Source of the DNA: Solibacillus faecavium
GTDB taxonomy: Bacteria > Bacillota > Bacilli > Bacillales_A > Planococcaceae
Length of the DNA stretch: 64,000 nucleotides
Direction of reading: 5' to 3'
NCBI RefSeq assembly: GCF_014836905.1
Contig: NZ_JACSPZ010000001.1
Coordinates: 434,001 to 498,000, forward strand
Part shown: one piece after another, positions 19,508 to 27,251 of the stretch
Numbering within the stretch: position 1 is the first letter of the stretch
Layout: each line of letters opens with the position of its first letter
The notes under the pieces: generated by a model
Told to the model about the DNA's origin: nothing
Databases searched by the model: none
Seen by the model: only the letters and a program-made list of their open reading frames with translations
Program-made: the position numbers and the translations under genes

Positions 19508-20923
19508 CTAATTTCCAGGTTCCGTAATTGTAAGACGATTACTCGATTTATTTATTTCGACTAAAAATAGGCGCTGTAACCATGACTCTTCAATAAAGTA
19601 CTGTCCCGCAACTTGTTTAATCGGCAGTGAAACCGTGTTGTATCGTCTTTGGTTGAATACATAGAATCCCGGATCATTTGGGAATCGGAAAGCACGAGTC
19701 TCACTCGTAACATAATACCCATTTTCCCCAATACTCACATCATACCCTAAATGTTTTAATAATGAATCTGCAGAATATAGAACTTCAGCATCTTTCAAAA
19801 TAACCTGAACATCGGATTGTTTTTTTAAGTTCACATAAATTTCTCTTGGGTCATTATATAAAAATGGGTATCGCTTATCCAGTTGGGCATTCATCGTTAA
19901 AAACTTTGTGGAAGCTCCTAAAACTTCAGACAATAGGGCATCCAATGATTCCACGTTTAGAGCTTCGCCTTCCATTTCACGTAAACGCTCTCTCCACTCT
20001 TCTAACTGTTCATCCGTCATTTGAGCGGTAACTGTCGAAGAGATATATTTCGTTTTTTCACTTCCAAAAATCTCACCAGTTAAAAATGATGCGACCATCT
20101 CCTTAAGCCAGTGTGGACTCTCTCCAAAATCATAAGTTGTTTCAAGCTGAGAAATAATGACCTTTTGCTGTACTTTCGCTACGGTAATGTCTGGCAAAAA
20201 GAGCATACGGAATCCTTCCATACCATCGATGTTTGTACCGTTAATAACTGCTAAATGCTCTTCACTTAAAAATTTTACATTTTCCAATTTCTCATAAAAC
20301 GCAGGCTTTAATGGAGTTTTAGAATAGATGGATAAAGCGCCTATCTTATTTTGCAAATCAAATCCGCCATCTTGCCAGAATAGATCTTTAACGGGACCTT
20401 CCCCACTGAACATAGAATAGTTGACTAAAGATAGTTTTTGCTCCCCAATTAAAGGTATTCCTGTTACCCACTGACCTTCAATTTCCTGTTCCGTCGTAAT
20501 ATGTATAGTTGAAAACTGAACATTGCCATCTTTTAATGAGGCAAATACATTTTTCATTAACTTTCGCGACTGCAGCCCATTCTCCAATGGAATAACGTAG
20601 GAAATAGATTGTGCCCTCGTTTCCCCTTCTTTAAACTTCTTGGAGTCCTCACTTAAGCGTGCACAGCTATGTTCATTTTCTATAAAGCAATTCGGGTTAA
20701 TCGAGCTTCGCGGCCATTCTATTGTTAGCTCTTCTTTCGGCAAGTTTTTGAAATGTTGCCGAATATCCAAGCTTTCCCCCCGATATACTATTTCAATTTC
20801 CTGTGAATAATTGTAGCCTTTATCTACACTCCCAACTTCATCTGAATAAACTTGGAACTGCATAAAAAGCACAGTTCCAATTAATACGGCTAAAAATGAA
20901 AAAATACTTACGGCAATTTTCAT
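19508..20923 (-). CDS. Envelope protein of unknown function with possible stalk-like C-terminus
   Basis: I do not recognise a named family. With the ATG at 20923 (AGGAGGA seven bases upstream) it has 471 residues. One N-terminal membrane segment (about residues 4-24) makes it a single-pass or secreted protein with an extracytoplasmic body. The middle contains a mixed charged region with two Cys (NPNCFIENEHSCARL) and HWLKEMVASFLTGE, which looks peptidase-like but lacks an HExxH motif. The last 100 residues resemble the stalk domain of copper-amine-oxidase-like wall proteins: a LYSADSLLKHLGYDVSIGENGYYV repeat followed by LPIKQVAGQYFIEESWLQRLF. It sits 24 bases upstream of rsmD with the same orientation, where B. 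subtilis has no such gene. Divergent from the next gene by 52 bases. Confidence 0.7.
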   Translation of the reverse strand: MKIAVSIFSFLAVLIGTVLFMQFQVYSDEVGSVDKGYNYSQEIEIVYRGESLDIRQHFKNLPKEELTIEWPRSSINPNCFIENEHSCARLSEDSKKFKEGETRAQSISYVIPLENGLQSRKLMKNVFASLKDGNVQFSTIHITTEQEIEGQWVTGIPLIGEQKLSLVNYSMFSGEGPVKDLFWQDGGFDLQNKIGALSIYSKTPLKPAFYEKLENVKFLSEEHLAVINGTNIDGMEGFRMLFLPDITVAKVQQKVIISQLETTYDFGESPHWLKEMVASFLTGEIFGSEKTKYISSTVTAQMTDEQLEEWRERLREMEGEALNVESLDALLSEVLGASTKFLTMNAQLDKRYPFLYNDPREIYVNLKKQSDVQVILKDAEVLYSADSLLKHLGYDVSIGENGYYVTSETRAFRFPNDPGFYVFNQRRYNTVSLPIKQVAGQYFIEESWLQRLFLVEINKSSNRLTITEPGN

Positions 20924-20975
20924 GTGCCTATCCTCCTGCATCATGATACTATTGTAAAGAAAGGAAGTGCTATAA

Positions 20976-21365
20976 TTGATTCAGCAATTTATCGAACTAG
21001 GTCAAGGCTACGGAGATATTTACGAGCTTTGTGAACTAATTAAAACAAATGAGCCTCGATTCCATAACGCGTTCATTTTTACTGCGAACCATGAGGGTGC
21101 TACTGTTGCTTCACTTGCCGTTGCATTTAAACCATCAGGTGAAAGCAAATTCATGCCAATTTATATTTGCCGCGAAGGGATTCCCTACAATGAGGAAAAA
21201 CTTTCGAAGCGAATCCAAATATTTAAACAAACGGTCCAGGAAGCTGGACAGCAGGAAAATATTTTCGAAATTAAACACTCATCTATTTTTTCGGAAAAAA
21301 ATCAATTTTATCAATACCTAATTGGAATTTTACGATTAAATCATTATATACCACCAATGCAATAA
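20976..21365 (+). CDS. Conserved Bacillales protein, DUF7147-like
   Basis: A 129-residue soluble protein beginning MIQQFIELGQGYGDIYEL, with FKPSGESKFMPIYICREGIP in the middle. I recall similar proteins of about 130 residues in Bacillus, sometimes mislabelled methylthioribose kinase and grouped as DUF7147; the assignment is tentative. It starts at TTG 20976 with AAAGGAAG about nine bases upstream and no better in-frame alternative. It converges on ylbG with only four bases between the stops. No function can be read from it. Confidence 0.75.
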   Translation: MIQQFIELGQGYGDIYELCELIKTNEPRFHNAFIFTANHEGATVASLAVAFKPSGESKFMPIYICREGIPYNEEKLSKRIQIFKQTVQEAGQQENIFEIKHSSIFSEKNQFYQYLIGILRLNHYIPPMQ

Positions 21366-21369
21366 GCCA

Positions 21370-21642
21370 TTATAAACCGATTTTATAATCGTATTCTTTT
21401 GCTTTATCTGGCTTTGCATTTTCAAATTCATTTTTTACAAATGGGCGGTACGATTCTACAACGTCTTTCACAAATGGAAGACGTTGTAATTTGTTTTTCA
21501 GCGTTTCAATTTCATCTCGATTGCAATAAATTACAACATACTTTAATTTTCTTGAGATGAAATTTACATGTCCATACTTTCTTAGCGACTTCGCGTGCTT
21601 TAATTGATGAACGTATATAATTAACCCTTGTCTTTCATTCAT
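21370..21642 (-). CDS. ylbG: YlbG (DUF2129, UPF0298 family)
   Basis: Small cytoplasmic protein of unknown function conserved in Bacillales next to ylbF and rsmD. The start is the ATG at 21642 (MNERQGLIIYVHQLKHAKSL, 90 residues) with GGGGAG six bases upstream; the longer in-frame extension lacks a ribosome binding site. Characteristic features are RKYGHVNFISRKLKYVVIYC and LPFVKDVVESYRPFV. Confidence 0.9.
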   Translation of the reverse strand: MNERQGLIIYVHQLKHAKSLRKYGHVNFISRKLKYVVIYCNRDEIETLKNKLQRLPFVKDVVESYRPFVKNEFENAKPDKAKEYDYKIGL

Positions 21643-21780
21643 GGAAAACTCCCCATTTCTTCTATAAAAAAATTTATATTTAGCCAATTCATACAACAAA
21701 TTTCTGCAAATTCCCTCTGTTTTTCTACCTTCTTATCCAATAAAAGCATACCAAATGTACAATTTGTTAGCAACAGAGTT

Positions 21781-21818
21781 TAGACAGTTGCACTTATTTT
21801 CCGTTATAATGGAAAATA
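21781..21818 (+). promoter_or_regulatory. Promoter of the GDPD-like gene with an operator-like repeat over the -10
   Basis: TAGACA (21781-21786), an 18-base spacer and TATAAT (21805-21810) form a sigma-A-like promoter. The -10 box is the central spacer of a perfect eight-base inverted repeat, TATTTTCC (21795-21802) / GGAAAATA (21811-21818). A second small dyad, GTGTT-ATG-AACAC, follows at 21824-21836. A repressor on the first dyad would block the promoter directly. This is inference from geometry. Confidence 0.5.
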
Positions 21819-21920
21819 GTAGCGTGTTATGAACACACTATATTAATCTAAGATTTCAACACCTTATATTTTGCACCTAACTTACAATGAACAATGTACG
21901 GTCAGAGGAGGACGAATTTA

Positions 21921-22829
21921 ATGGGAAAGAAAACAAAAGTTGCTTTAGCAATTGCTGCGGCAAGCGCAGCGGCATGGGCAGGAACAAAAGCGATTTCGAA
22001 ACCACAAAAACGTGAATCAAAAGAAGCATTGCAGTTTGAACGTCCAATAATTATCGCACAACACGGTGGAGCTGGTTTAGCACCTGAACATTCTTTGCTT
22101 GCCTTTGATCAAGCTAAAAAAATTGGTGTCGATGGTTTTACAGTCAGTGTCCGTCTTTCAAAAGATGAAGAAATTATTGCTTTTCATGACGAAACGATAG
22201 ATCGTACAACAAATGGCTCTGGTTTTGTGAAAGACTTTACATTCGAACAATTAAAAGAGTTTAATATTGGTTATAATTTTGAGGATTTAGACGGTTCATT
22301 CCCTTATAGGGAACAGCAGGTTACTGCAGTTACGTTACGAGAGTTGTTTGAATCATATCCAGACAAATTGTTTATCGTTAACATTCAGGATAGTCCAGAT
22401 ACGTATGAAGGAAGTTTAATGCCTTCTAAACTATGGCGCTTAATAGAAGAATTAGATATTCAATATCAAATTATCGTTTCCAGCCCTTATAGCGAACAAA
22501 TTGACCGCTTCAATCTGTATGCACAAAACCGCATCGCACTAGGTGCAGGTGAGGGAGATATTAAAAAGGCAATGACTTCATTTACAAGTCAATTCGGCCA
22601 TTTATACCATCCGAAAGTTGATTTATTTGTAGTCCCACTTAAACAGGGCGTGTTCAATTTTGATTCACCGCGTTTTGTAAAGTTTTTATCGGAATTAAAT
22701 GTACCGACAATTTATAGCGATATTGATGATTTAGTGACGATGAACCGCCTGCTTCGTCAAGGCGCAATGGGAATTGTAACAAATCGCCCGGATGTAGCTG
22801 AAGTATTAATTCAAAAAATTTCACAGTAA
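21921..22829 (+). CDS. Glycerophosphodiester phosphodiesterase-like protein with degenerate active site
   Basis: The TIM-barrel GDPD family hydrolyses glycerophosphodiesters to glycerol-3-phosphate and an alcohol. The start is the ATG at 21921 (302 residues), with AGAGGAGGA eight bases upstream. A hydrophobic Ala-rich N-terminal segment (about residues 6-20) suggests membrane anchoring or export. The fold is recognisable from APEHSLLAFDQAKKIG and FHDETIDRTTNGSG, but key residues differ: the HR pair is HG (about residue 48), the metal-binding E-x-D of GxELDV is T-x-S in GFTVSVRL (about residue 74), the later NIELK is NIQDS, and the SSF motif is SSP. The second His (HDET) is intact. It is probably a pseudoenzyme or has another chemistry. 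Single gene with its own promoter and terminator. Confidence 0.85.
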   Translation: MGKKTKVALAIAAASAAAWAGTKAISKPQKRESKEALQFERPIIIAQHGGAGLAPEHSLLAFDQAKKIGVDGFTVSVRLSKDEEIIAFHDETIDRTTNGSGFVKDFTFEQLKEFNIGYNFEDLDGSFPYREQQVTAVTLRELFESYPDKLFIVNIQDSPDTYEGSLMPSKLWRLIEELDIQYQIIVSSPYSEQIDRFNLYAQNRIALGAGEGDIKKAMTSFTSQFGHLYHPKVDLFVVPLKQGVFNFDSPRFVKFLSELNVPTIYSDIDDLVTMNRLLRQGAMGIVTNRPDVAEVLIQKISQ

Positions 22830-22852
22830 TACGCATCTATTCCAGAATAAAA

Positions 22853-22888
22853 CAAAAGCTCCCTAAAAAAACGGGAGCTTTTGTTTTT
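22853..22888 (+). terminator. Terminator after the GDPD-like gene
   Basis: Eleven-base stem CAAAAGCTCCC / GGGAGCTTTTG with a nine-base loop followed by five T residues. It lies 24 bases past the stop and before the convergent ylbF. Confidence 0.9.
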
Positions 22889-22894
22889 CTATTG

Positions 22895-23341
22895 TTAAGC
22901 CGAACAAGAACATCCTCCACCTGTGCCACAACCTGTGCCACAAGAAGAACTACTCGCGAAAAAGGGATTGCTTACCGGAACTTTAACTGCTTCTGAAACG
23001 GAGTGTCCGATAATCAAGCTGATTTCATCCAGTAGATCTTGAAAATCATTTTCTGCAACCTTTAATGTCGCAATCTGTTCGATCATATCAATCCGACGCT
23101 TTTCTGTTCGGATTTTTTTCATAATTGTATTGTAATCAGGATGATATTTGCCAAAGCGCTGTACATCCTCATATTGATCTTTTAAACGTTGAAAGGCCAT
23201 AATTTGTGCGCTTAATTCTATATCCTCATATACCGCTTGCTTTGCAAGGCGTAAGTTTTCGGCTTGTTTAGAAGAAAGGATCATCGCACTTAATTCATCG
23301 ACCTCATCTAAAATAAAAACCCAATCAGAAGTCATGAGCAT
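22895..23341 (-). CDS. ylbF: YlbF, RicF-type regulator with Cys-rich tail
   Basis: YlbF with YmcA and YaaT forms the Fe-S-containing Ric (Y) complex that promotes RNase Y-dependent mRNA maturation, sporulation, competence and biofilm formation in B. subtilis. The 148-residue helical protein shows the family core (LRLAKQAVYEDIELSAQIMAFQRLKDQYEDVQRFGKYHPDY region) and ends in a CGTGCGTGGGCSCSA tail. Cys residues of this subunit help ligate clusters, so the tail fits. GGGAGGA eight bases before the ATG at 23341. Only YlbF of the complex is in this window. Confidence 0.9.
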   Translation of the reverse strand: MLMTSDWVFILDEVDELSAMILSSKQAENLRLAKQAVYEDIELSAQIMAFQRLKDQYEDVQRFGKYHPDYNTIMKKIRTEKRRIDMIEQIATLKVAENDFQDLLDEISLIIGHSVSEAVKVPVSNPFFASSSSCGTGCGTGGGCSCSA

Positions 23342-23399
23342 TGTTTATTCCTCCCATCTCATTTTAATCATAACAGAAATGAAAGGAAAATCAATCTTG

Positions 23400-24887
23400 T
23401 TAAACTCGCTTTTCCAATTGTTTTACCATCTCTCGGACAAATGCCTTATCAGAAAAATACTTCTGTTTATCACCGATTTGCTGCGTTTTTTCATGACCTT
23501 TTCCTAATAGAACGATTGTATCTCCAGCTTCTGCATAGTTTAGTGCATGCTCAATTGCTTCTTTTCGATTCAATCGCTCAATATAGGATTGTGTGGAAGA
23601 GAAGCCTTGCCGAATTTGCTTATTAATAAGCTGTGGACTTTCATCACGCGCATTATCGGTCGTTAAAATAATATAATCCGCATATATAGACGCAATCATT
23701 CCCATCTTCGGACGTTTAGCCCGATCCCGGTTTCCTCCACAGCTAAATACAACAATTAATCTGCCTGTCGTATGCTTTTTTAACGTCTGTAAAATCATCT
23801 TCATTGCATCAGGGGTATGGGCATAATCCACGATGATTGATATACCTAATTGATTTTCTACCTTTTCAAATCTCCCTTCTGGCAATAGTAGTTTTTGAGC
23901 CGCGCTACAAATATCCCCCAAAGGAAAGTCTAATTGATTTACACAGGTAATAGCAGCAAGAACATTACTGCATTGATAGTCCCCTACTAAGGGAATATTC
24001 ACAATATGCTTTTCTTTTTTATGTTGAATACAGCACGTAGTGGAAGATGGACCATCGACCAGCGTTTGCAGAAAATAATCGACATGGCTCCCTTTCCCAA
24101 AGAAAATACGCTTGCCCTTAGTTGCTAAACCGATTGAACGACAAACACTGTCATCACTATTAATAATATTCCTTTTAGCCAATGTTGCTAAAATTTGCTT
24201 CGACATTTTATATCTTTCAAAGCTTCCATGGTCTTCAATATGATCTTCCGTTACATTTAAAAAAATACCGATATCAATATCACAATAATCCAATCGATGT
24301 TTTTCCAGTCCTATAGAAGATGCTTCTAAAATGACGTACGGAATCTCAAGACGGATTGCTTCACTGAATAAAAAATGGATATTTTTTGCTTGCAGCGTAG
24401 TTAATGATTCCATTTCCGGATAGCTTTTTTCTCCATTTATAAAAACACCATTCGTTCCAATTACCATTGTTCTATTATTAAGGAGATTCAAAATTTGCCC
24501 TATAAAATGCGTGACAGTTGTTTTGCCATTTGTTCCTGTCACCGCAATTACCTTTAATGCTTCCGCAGGGAAATGATACATTTTTGCACTCGCATAGGCT
24601 ATAAAGCTTAAACAATTTGGTACCCAAATAATCGGAACTGATAATTCAGACGTATTAAAATACGCTTCATCATCTACAACTACGGCAACGGCCCCTTTTT
24701 CCAAAGCACTATCGATAAAAGAAATACCGCTCGATTTATTTCCCTTCCTTGCAATAAAAATATCTCCAGGTAAAATATGGTTGGCGTTATCTTCCACTCG
24801 ATTTATTTCCACTCTAATGGAGCCCTTCATAGTGCAAGGCCAATCTTTAATTAATTCTCCAATTTGCACGGTTTCACTCCTTACCAT
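23400..24887 (-). CDS. murE: MurE-family Mur ligase outside the dcw cluster
   Basis: MurE adds the third residue (meso-DAP or L-Lys) to UDP-MurNAc-L-Ala-D-Glu. The 495 residues have all three Mur ligase domains: an N-terminal UDP-binding domain (LPGDIFIARKGNKSSG), P-loop GTNGKTT (about residue 120), the presumed carbamylated Lys in YKMSKQ (about 229) and a C-terminal domain with GRFEKVENQ and DYAHTPDAM. Usual motifs are altered: SSHAL reads SSIGL, LTRDHLDYHG reads VTEDHIEDHG, GGDRD reads GGNRDR, and the substrate motif DNPR reads DNAR (about 411). Planococcaceae often have L-Lys peptidoglycan, which may explain this, but a second MurE elsewhere is possible. It sits between ylbF and ylbC, while the usual site between spoVD and mraY is empty. 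Confidence 0.8.
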   Translation of the reverse strand: MVRSETVQIGELIKDWPCTMKGSIRVEINRVEDNANHILPGDIFIARKGNKSSGISFIDSALEKGAVAVVVDDEAYFNTSELSVPIIWVPNCLSFIAYASAKMYHFPAEALKVIAVTGTNGKTTVTHFIGQILNLLNNRTMVIGTNGVFINGEKSYPEMESLTTLQAKNIHFLFSEAIRLEIPYVILEASSIGLEKHRLDYCDIDIGIFLNVTEDHIEDHGSFERYKMSKQILATLAKRNIINSDDSVCRSIGLATKGKRIFFGKGSHVDYFLQTLVDGPSSTTCCIQHKKEKHIVNIPLVGDYQCSNVLAAITCVNQLDFPLGDICSAAQKLLLPEGRFEKVENQLGISIIVDYAHTPDAMKMILQTLKKHTTGRLIVVFSCGGNRDRAKRPKMGMIASIYADYIILTTDNARDESPQLINKQIRQGFSSTQSYIERLNRKEAIEHALNYAEAGDTIVLLGKGHEKTQQIGDKQKYFSDKAFVREMVKQLEKRV

Positions 24888-24900
24888 ACTTTATGAAGAC

Positions 24901-24929
24901 AATAAAAAAACGCTACAAATGCAGCGTTT
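24901..24929 (-). terminator. Terminator after ylbC
   Basis: Seven-base stem AAACGCT / AGCGTTT with an eight-base loop, followed on the minus strand by seven T residues, 14 bases beyond the ylbC stop. It separates ylbC from the MurE-like gene. Confidence 0.8.
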
Positions 24930-24942
24930 AATTTTCAATATT

Positions 24943-25992
24943 TTATTTTTGCTGAACGTACAGTTGCGTAAAGTAATTCATATAAGCTCCCGAACCAATA
25001 TGCGTAAATTGGTTATCTATCAATAGTGCCCGGTGCTCTTTGGAGTTTAGCCAGCCGTGTAATACCTCGATTGTATCTTTATAATTTGCCGCAACATTCA
25101 CTCCATGCTTCTCATATTCCTGCTGTATTTCATTTAATTGCTGTTCAAATGAATATTCTTCATCAACCGTATAAACCTCCATCATCTGTAAAAACATATC
25201 CTCGCTGTTTTCACTGGCCAATGAGGAGAGCGTGTCTAACGGCAATAATGCTGGTAATTCATATTTTATACGAAAGGAATTCGCCAAGTCGGTCAGTTGC
25301 CTTCTGTTAGCCAAGTTTATATCAATTTGCATATAGCTTGAAGGAGTACTTGCTTCATAGAGTTCTCCAAAAAACTGCATTTCATAAGGTTTATGCAATA
25401 CGAGTGTTTCTCCATCCAAAAAGCGCACCCCATGCAATTGTTTTGTGATCCGATCTATATAGAGTTGCGCGTATAGATCTTCATATTTCACTAAAATTCT
25501 ATTATGTAAATCTTGTTCATTCATTGCGAAAATATATATATTTTCATCAATCTCCACAGTTATCTCCTGGCCAAAAACAGTCGATCGGTAGATTTCATCC
25601 AATGTTTGCCCTATTACAAAGGGATTTATAGGAAAGCTCTTATTATTCGTATAAATTTGGTTAACTTTCTCATTCTTTATACTAACCATTAACAGCTCAC
25701 CCTTTATGTGATAAATCCACCATTCATAGCCAAATTCTGATTGATCTATGCGATTAGGTCGATCATAAGTTTCCAAAATATCCTTTGGTGATCTCCCGAT
25801 AAATGTAGAAATACCAGTTGTCGGACGCGGTAGATTTTCAATATCTCTCTGTTGTGTTTCTACATCAGCAATCGGTTTTGTTATGACAGGCGGTCCTTCC
25901 AATAATTCCGTTTGTGGTGAGTTCCCCTCGGTATAATAGACAATAATTACAAGACATGTCGCTACAATTAATATTTGAAACATCACCTTCAT
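24943..25992 (-). CDS. ylbC: YlbC: exported protein with CAP-associated and CAP domains
   Basis: Membrane-anchored or secreted protein; function unknown in Bacillus. Start at ATG 25992 (MKVMFQILIV, 349 residues) with GGGGGGA upstream; an in-frame GTG at 26010 overlaps that site. Domains: one N-terminal membrane segment (about 4-20), a CAP-associated N-terminal domain around residues 60-200 (IGRSPKDILETYDRPNRID, FVIGQTLDEIYRST), and a C-terminal CAP/SCP-like domain from about 225 (LANSFRIKYELPALLPLDTL, ASENSEDM, HGWLNSKEHRALLI, HIGSGAYM). The CAP metal-site His are partly conserved. Gene position matches B. subtilis ylbC. Confidence 0.87.
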   Translation of the reverse strand: MKVMFQILIVATCLVIIVYYTEGNSPQTELLEGPPVITKPIADVETQQRDIENLPRPTTGISTFIGRSPKDILETYDRPNRIDQSEFGYEWWIYHIKGELLMVSIKNEKVNQIYTNNKSFPINPFVIGQTLDEIYRSTVFGQEITVEIDENIYIFAMNEQDLHNRILVKYEDLYAQLYIDRITKQLHGVRFLDGETLVLHKPYEMQFFGELYEASTPSSYMQIDINLANRRQLTDLANSFRIKYELPALLPLDTLSSLASENSEDMFLQMMEVYTVDEEYSFEQQLNEIQQEYEKHGVNVAANYKDTIEVLHGWLNSKEHRALLIDNQFTHIGSGAYMNYFTQLYVQQK

Positions 25993-26142
25993 AGAAGTCC
26001 CCCCACACACTTTTTTACTTAGTATAATTATACCAATTTTGGTGACGATGACACAATGTTGTCATTGCATCGATTACCATTTTGTTCTATTATTAAATTT
26101 GACCATATACTTATGTATGTTAGGCAAAAGGAGGATTACGAA

Positions 26143-26499
26143 ATGTATTTTGAAGACACACAACTCGAAAATGTAAAGGTTGATCAAGAAGTTTTAACGA
26201 CAGTAATGGGCAAATTCGGTTTAGAGTGCCATGGTGCATGGGATTATGACCGTATGGCATTTGACCGTTGTTATGATGTCCGTGAAGGCCGTTTTTATTT
26301 ACGTGTTTTTTGTAACGCAGTATCAGGTGATGTAGGTGCTCTTAATGCCACTTTAAACATTAATAAGCCTGCAATCGGAAAATACTATTATCCACACGGC
26401 GTTGAATACACAGATGAAGTATTCCCTGGCCATCTTGTAAAAGAATGTGAAAAAGTATTATCAGATGTTCGTAGAGAGCTTGCTGCATACGGTATATAA
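26143..26499 (+). CDS. YugN-like family protein
   Basis: A 118-residue soluble protein of the YugN family, found in Bacillales, function unknown. The ATG at 26143 has AAAGGAGG seven to eight bases upstream, so the longer in-frame extension to 26056 is not used. Recognisable features are GKFGLECHGAWDYDRMAFD, GRFYLRVFCNAVSGDVG and the conserved GKYYYPHGVEYTDEVFP. It is transcribed alone between ylbC and the cta genes and has its own terminator. Confidence 0.82.
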   Translation: MYFEDTQLENVKVDQEVLTTVMGKFGLECHGAWDYDRMAFDRCYDVREGRFYLRVFCNAVSGDVGALNATLNINKPAIGKYYYPHGVEYTDEVFPGHLVKECEKVLSDVRRELAAYGI

Positions 26500-26505
26500 T
26501 CCTTT

Positions 26506-26534
26506 TAAAAAGCTGGCAACTATCCAGCTTTTTT
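26506..26534 (+). terminator. Terminator after the yugN-like gene
   Basis: Stem AAAAAGCTGG / CCAGCTTTTTT with a seven-base loop and T-run, seven bases past the stop. Confidence 0.88.
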
Positions 26535-26555
26535 ATTTTGAGTTTAAAAGGAAAA

Positions 26556-26700
26556 AAGTTGGGACAAAACAAAAATACAATTTTTCTCCGTGGAGAAAAA
26601 TTGTATTTTTTGATATGTGAAAAATTGGCTTCCGTTCCGGGTATTATTTCTGCGGGACGGTCTTAGCCTATAGTCTCAGGCATAGATGCTCCTGACCCTT
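26556..26700. repeat. Dispersed intergenic repeat with long palindrome
   Basis: Begins GTTGGGACAAAACAAAAA, followed by a 19-base stem: AAAAATACAATTTTTCTCC (26571-26589) pairs with its reverse complement at 26592-26610. A GC-richer tail follows (TTCCGTTCCGGG, TGCGGGACGGTCTTAGCC, AGGCATAGATGCTCCTGACC) unlike its AT-rich surroundings. A related head, GTCGGGAACAAAAC plus an 18-base stem, occurs at 39907-39963. The tail resembles decayed copies of intergenic repeats I recall from Bacillales. No coding potential is seen. Confidence 0.6.
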
Positions 26701-26711
26701 CACTTTTTTAA

Positions 26712-27173
26712 TTAAAAGCCTAAAATAGCTTTGAATACAGACGTTGTTTCTCCGCCTTCATAAATAATATACAACAGAGAATATACAGCCACGCCTGTAA
26801 TAGCTACGAAGAACCAAATAATACTTGTAATCGCACCAATACGGCGATGAAGCTTCAGGTTATTCTTATATCCTGAAAGTAAGCTCGTTATTCCAAACAC
26901 TGCACCAACTGTTGCTAAAGTGATATGGAATACTAAGAAGAATGTATAATATCCTTTTAGTTCATCTGGACCGCCGAATGCAGTGTTACCAATAAATACT
27001 GTACGTGATGCGTAAATTATAAAGAAAATCAAAGCTGATACACCAGCTGCCATCATCACTTTTTTATGTGCTTCTATATTCCTTTTTGCAATTAATACCC
27101 AACCAATTGCAACGAGCACCGCACTAATGACGATAAACGCTGTGCTTATTGTCGGTAAAATAGGTACATTCAT
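26712..27173 (-). CDS. ctaM: CtaM/YozB family (DUF420) membrane protein
   Basis: Small membrane protein; CtaM is required for haem-copper oxidase activity in Staphylococcus aureus. Start at ATG 27173 (MNVPILPTIST, 153 residues) with GGGGA seven bases upstream; a TTG two codons earlier is too close to it. About four membrane segments with conserved His between them (EAHKKVMMAAG, VFHITLATVG, KLHRRIGAITS). It sits next to ctaG, supporting a role in oxidase assembly. Confidence 0.85.
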   Translation of the reverse strand: MNVPILPTISTAFIVISAVLVAIGWVLIAKRNIEAHKKVMMAAGVSALIFFIIYASRTVFIGNTAFGGPDELKGYYTFFLVFHITLATVGAVFGITSLLSGYKNNLKLHRRIGAITSIIWFFVAITGVAVYSLLYIIYEGGETTSVFKAILGF

Positions 27174-27251
27174 TTTCAAATCCCCAATCTAAAATAATAT
27201 ATCCAATTTCAATTATTTGTTGCTTCTAAAGTGTACACATAGCTTATCATA

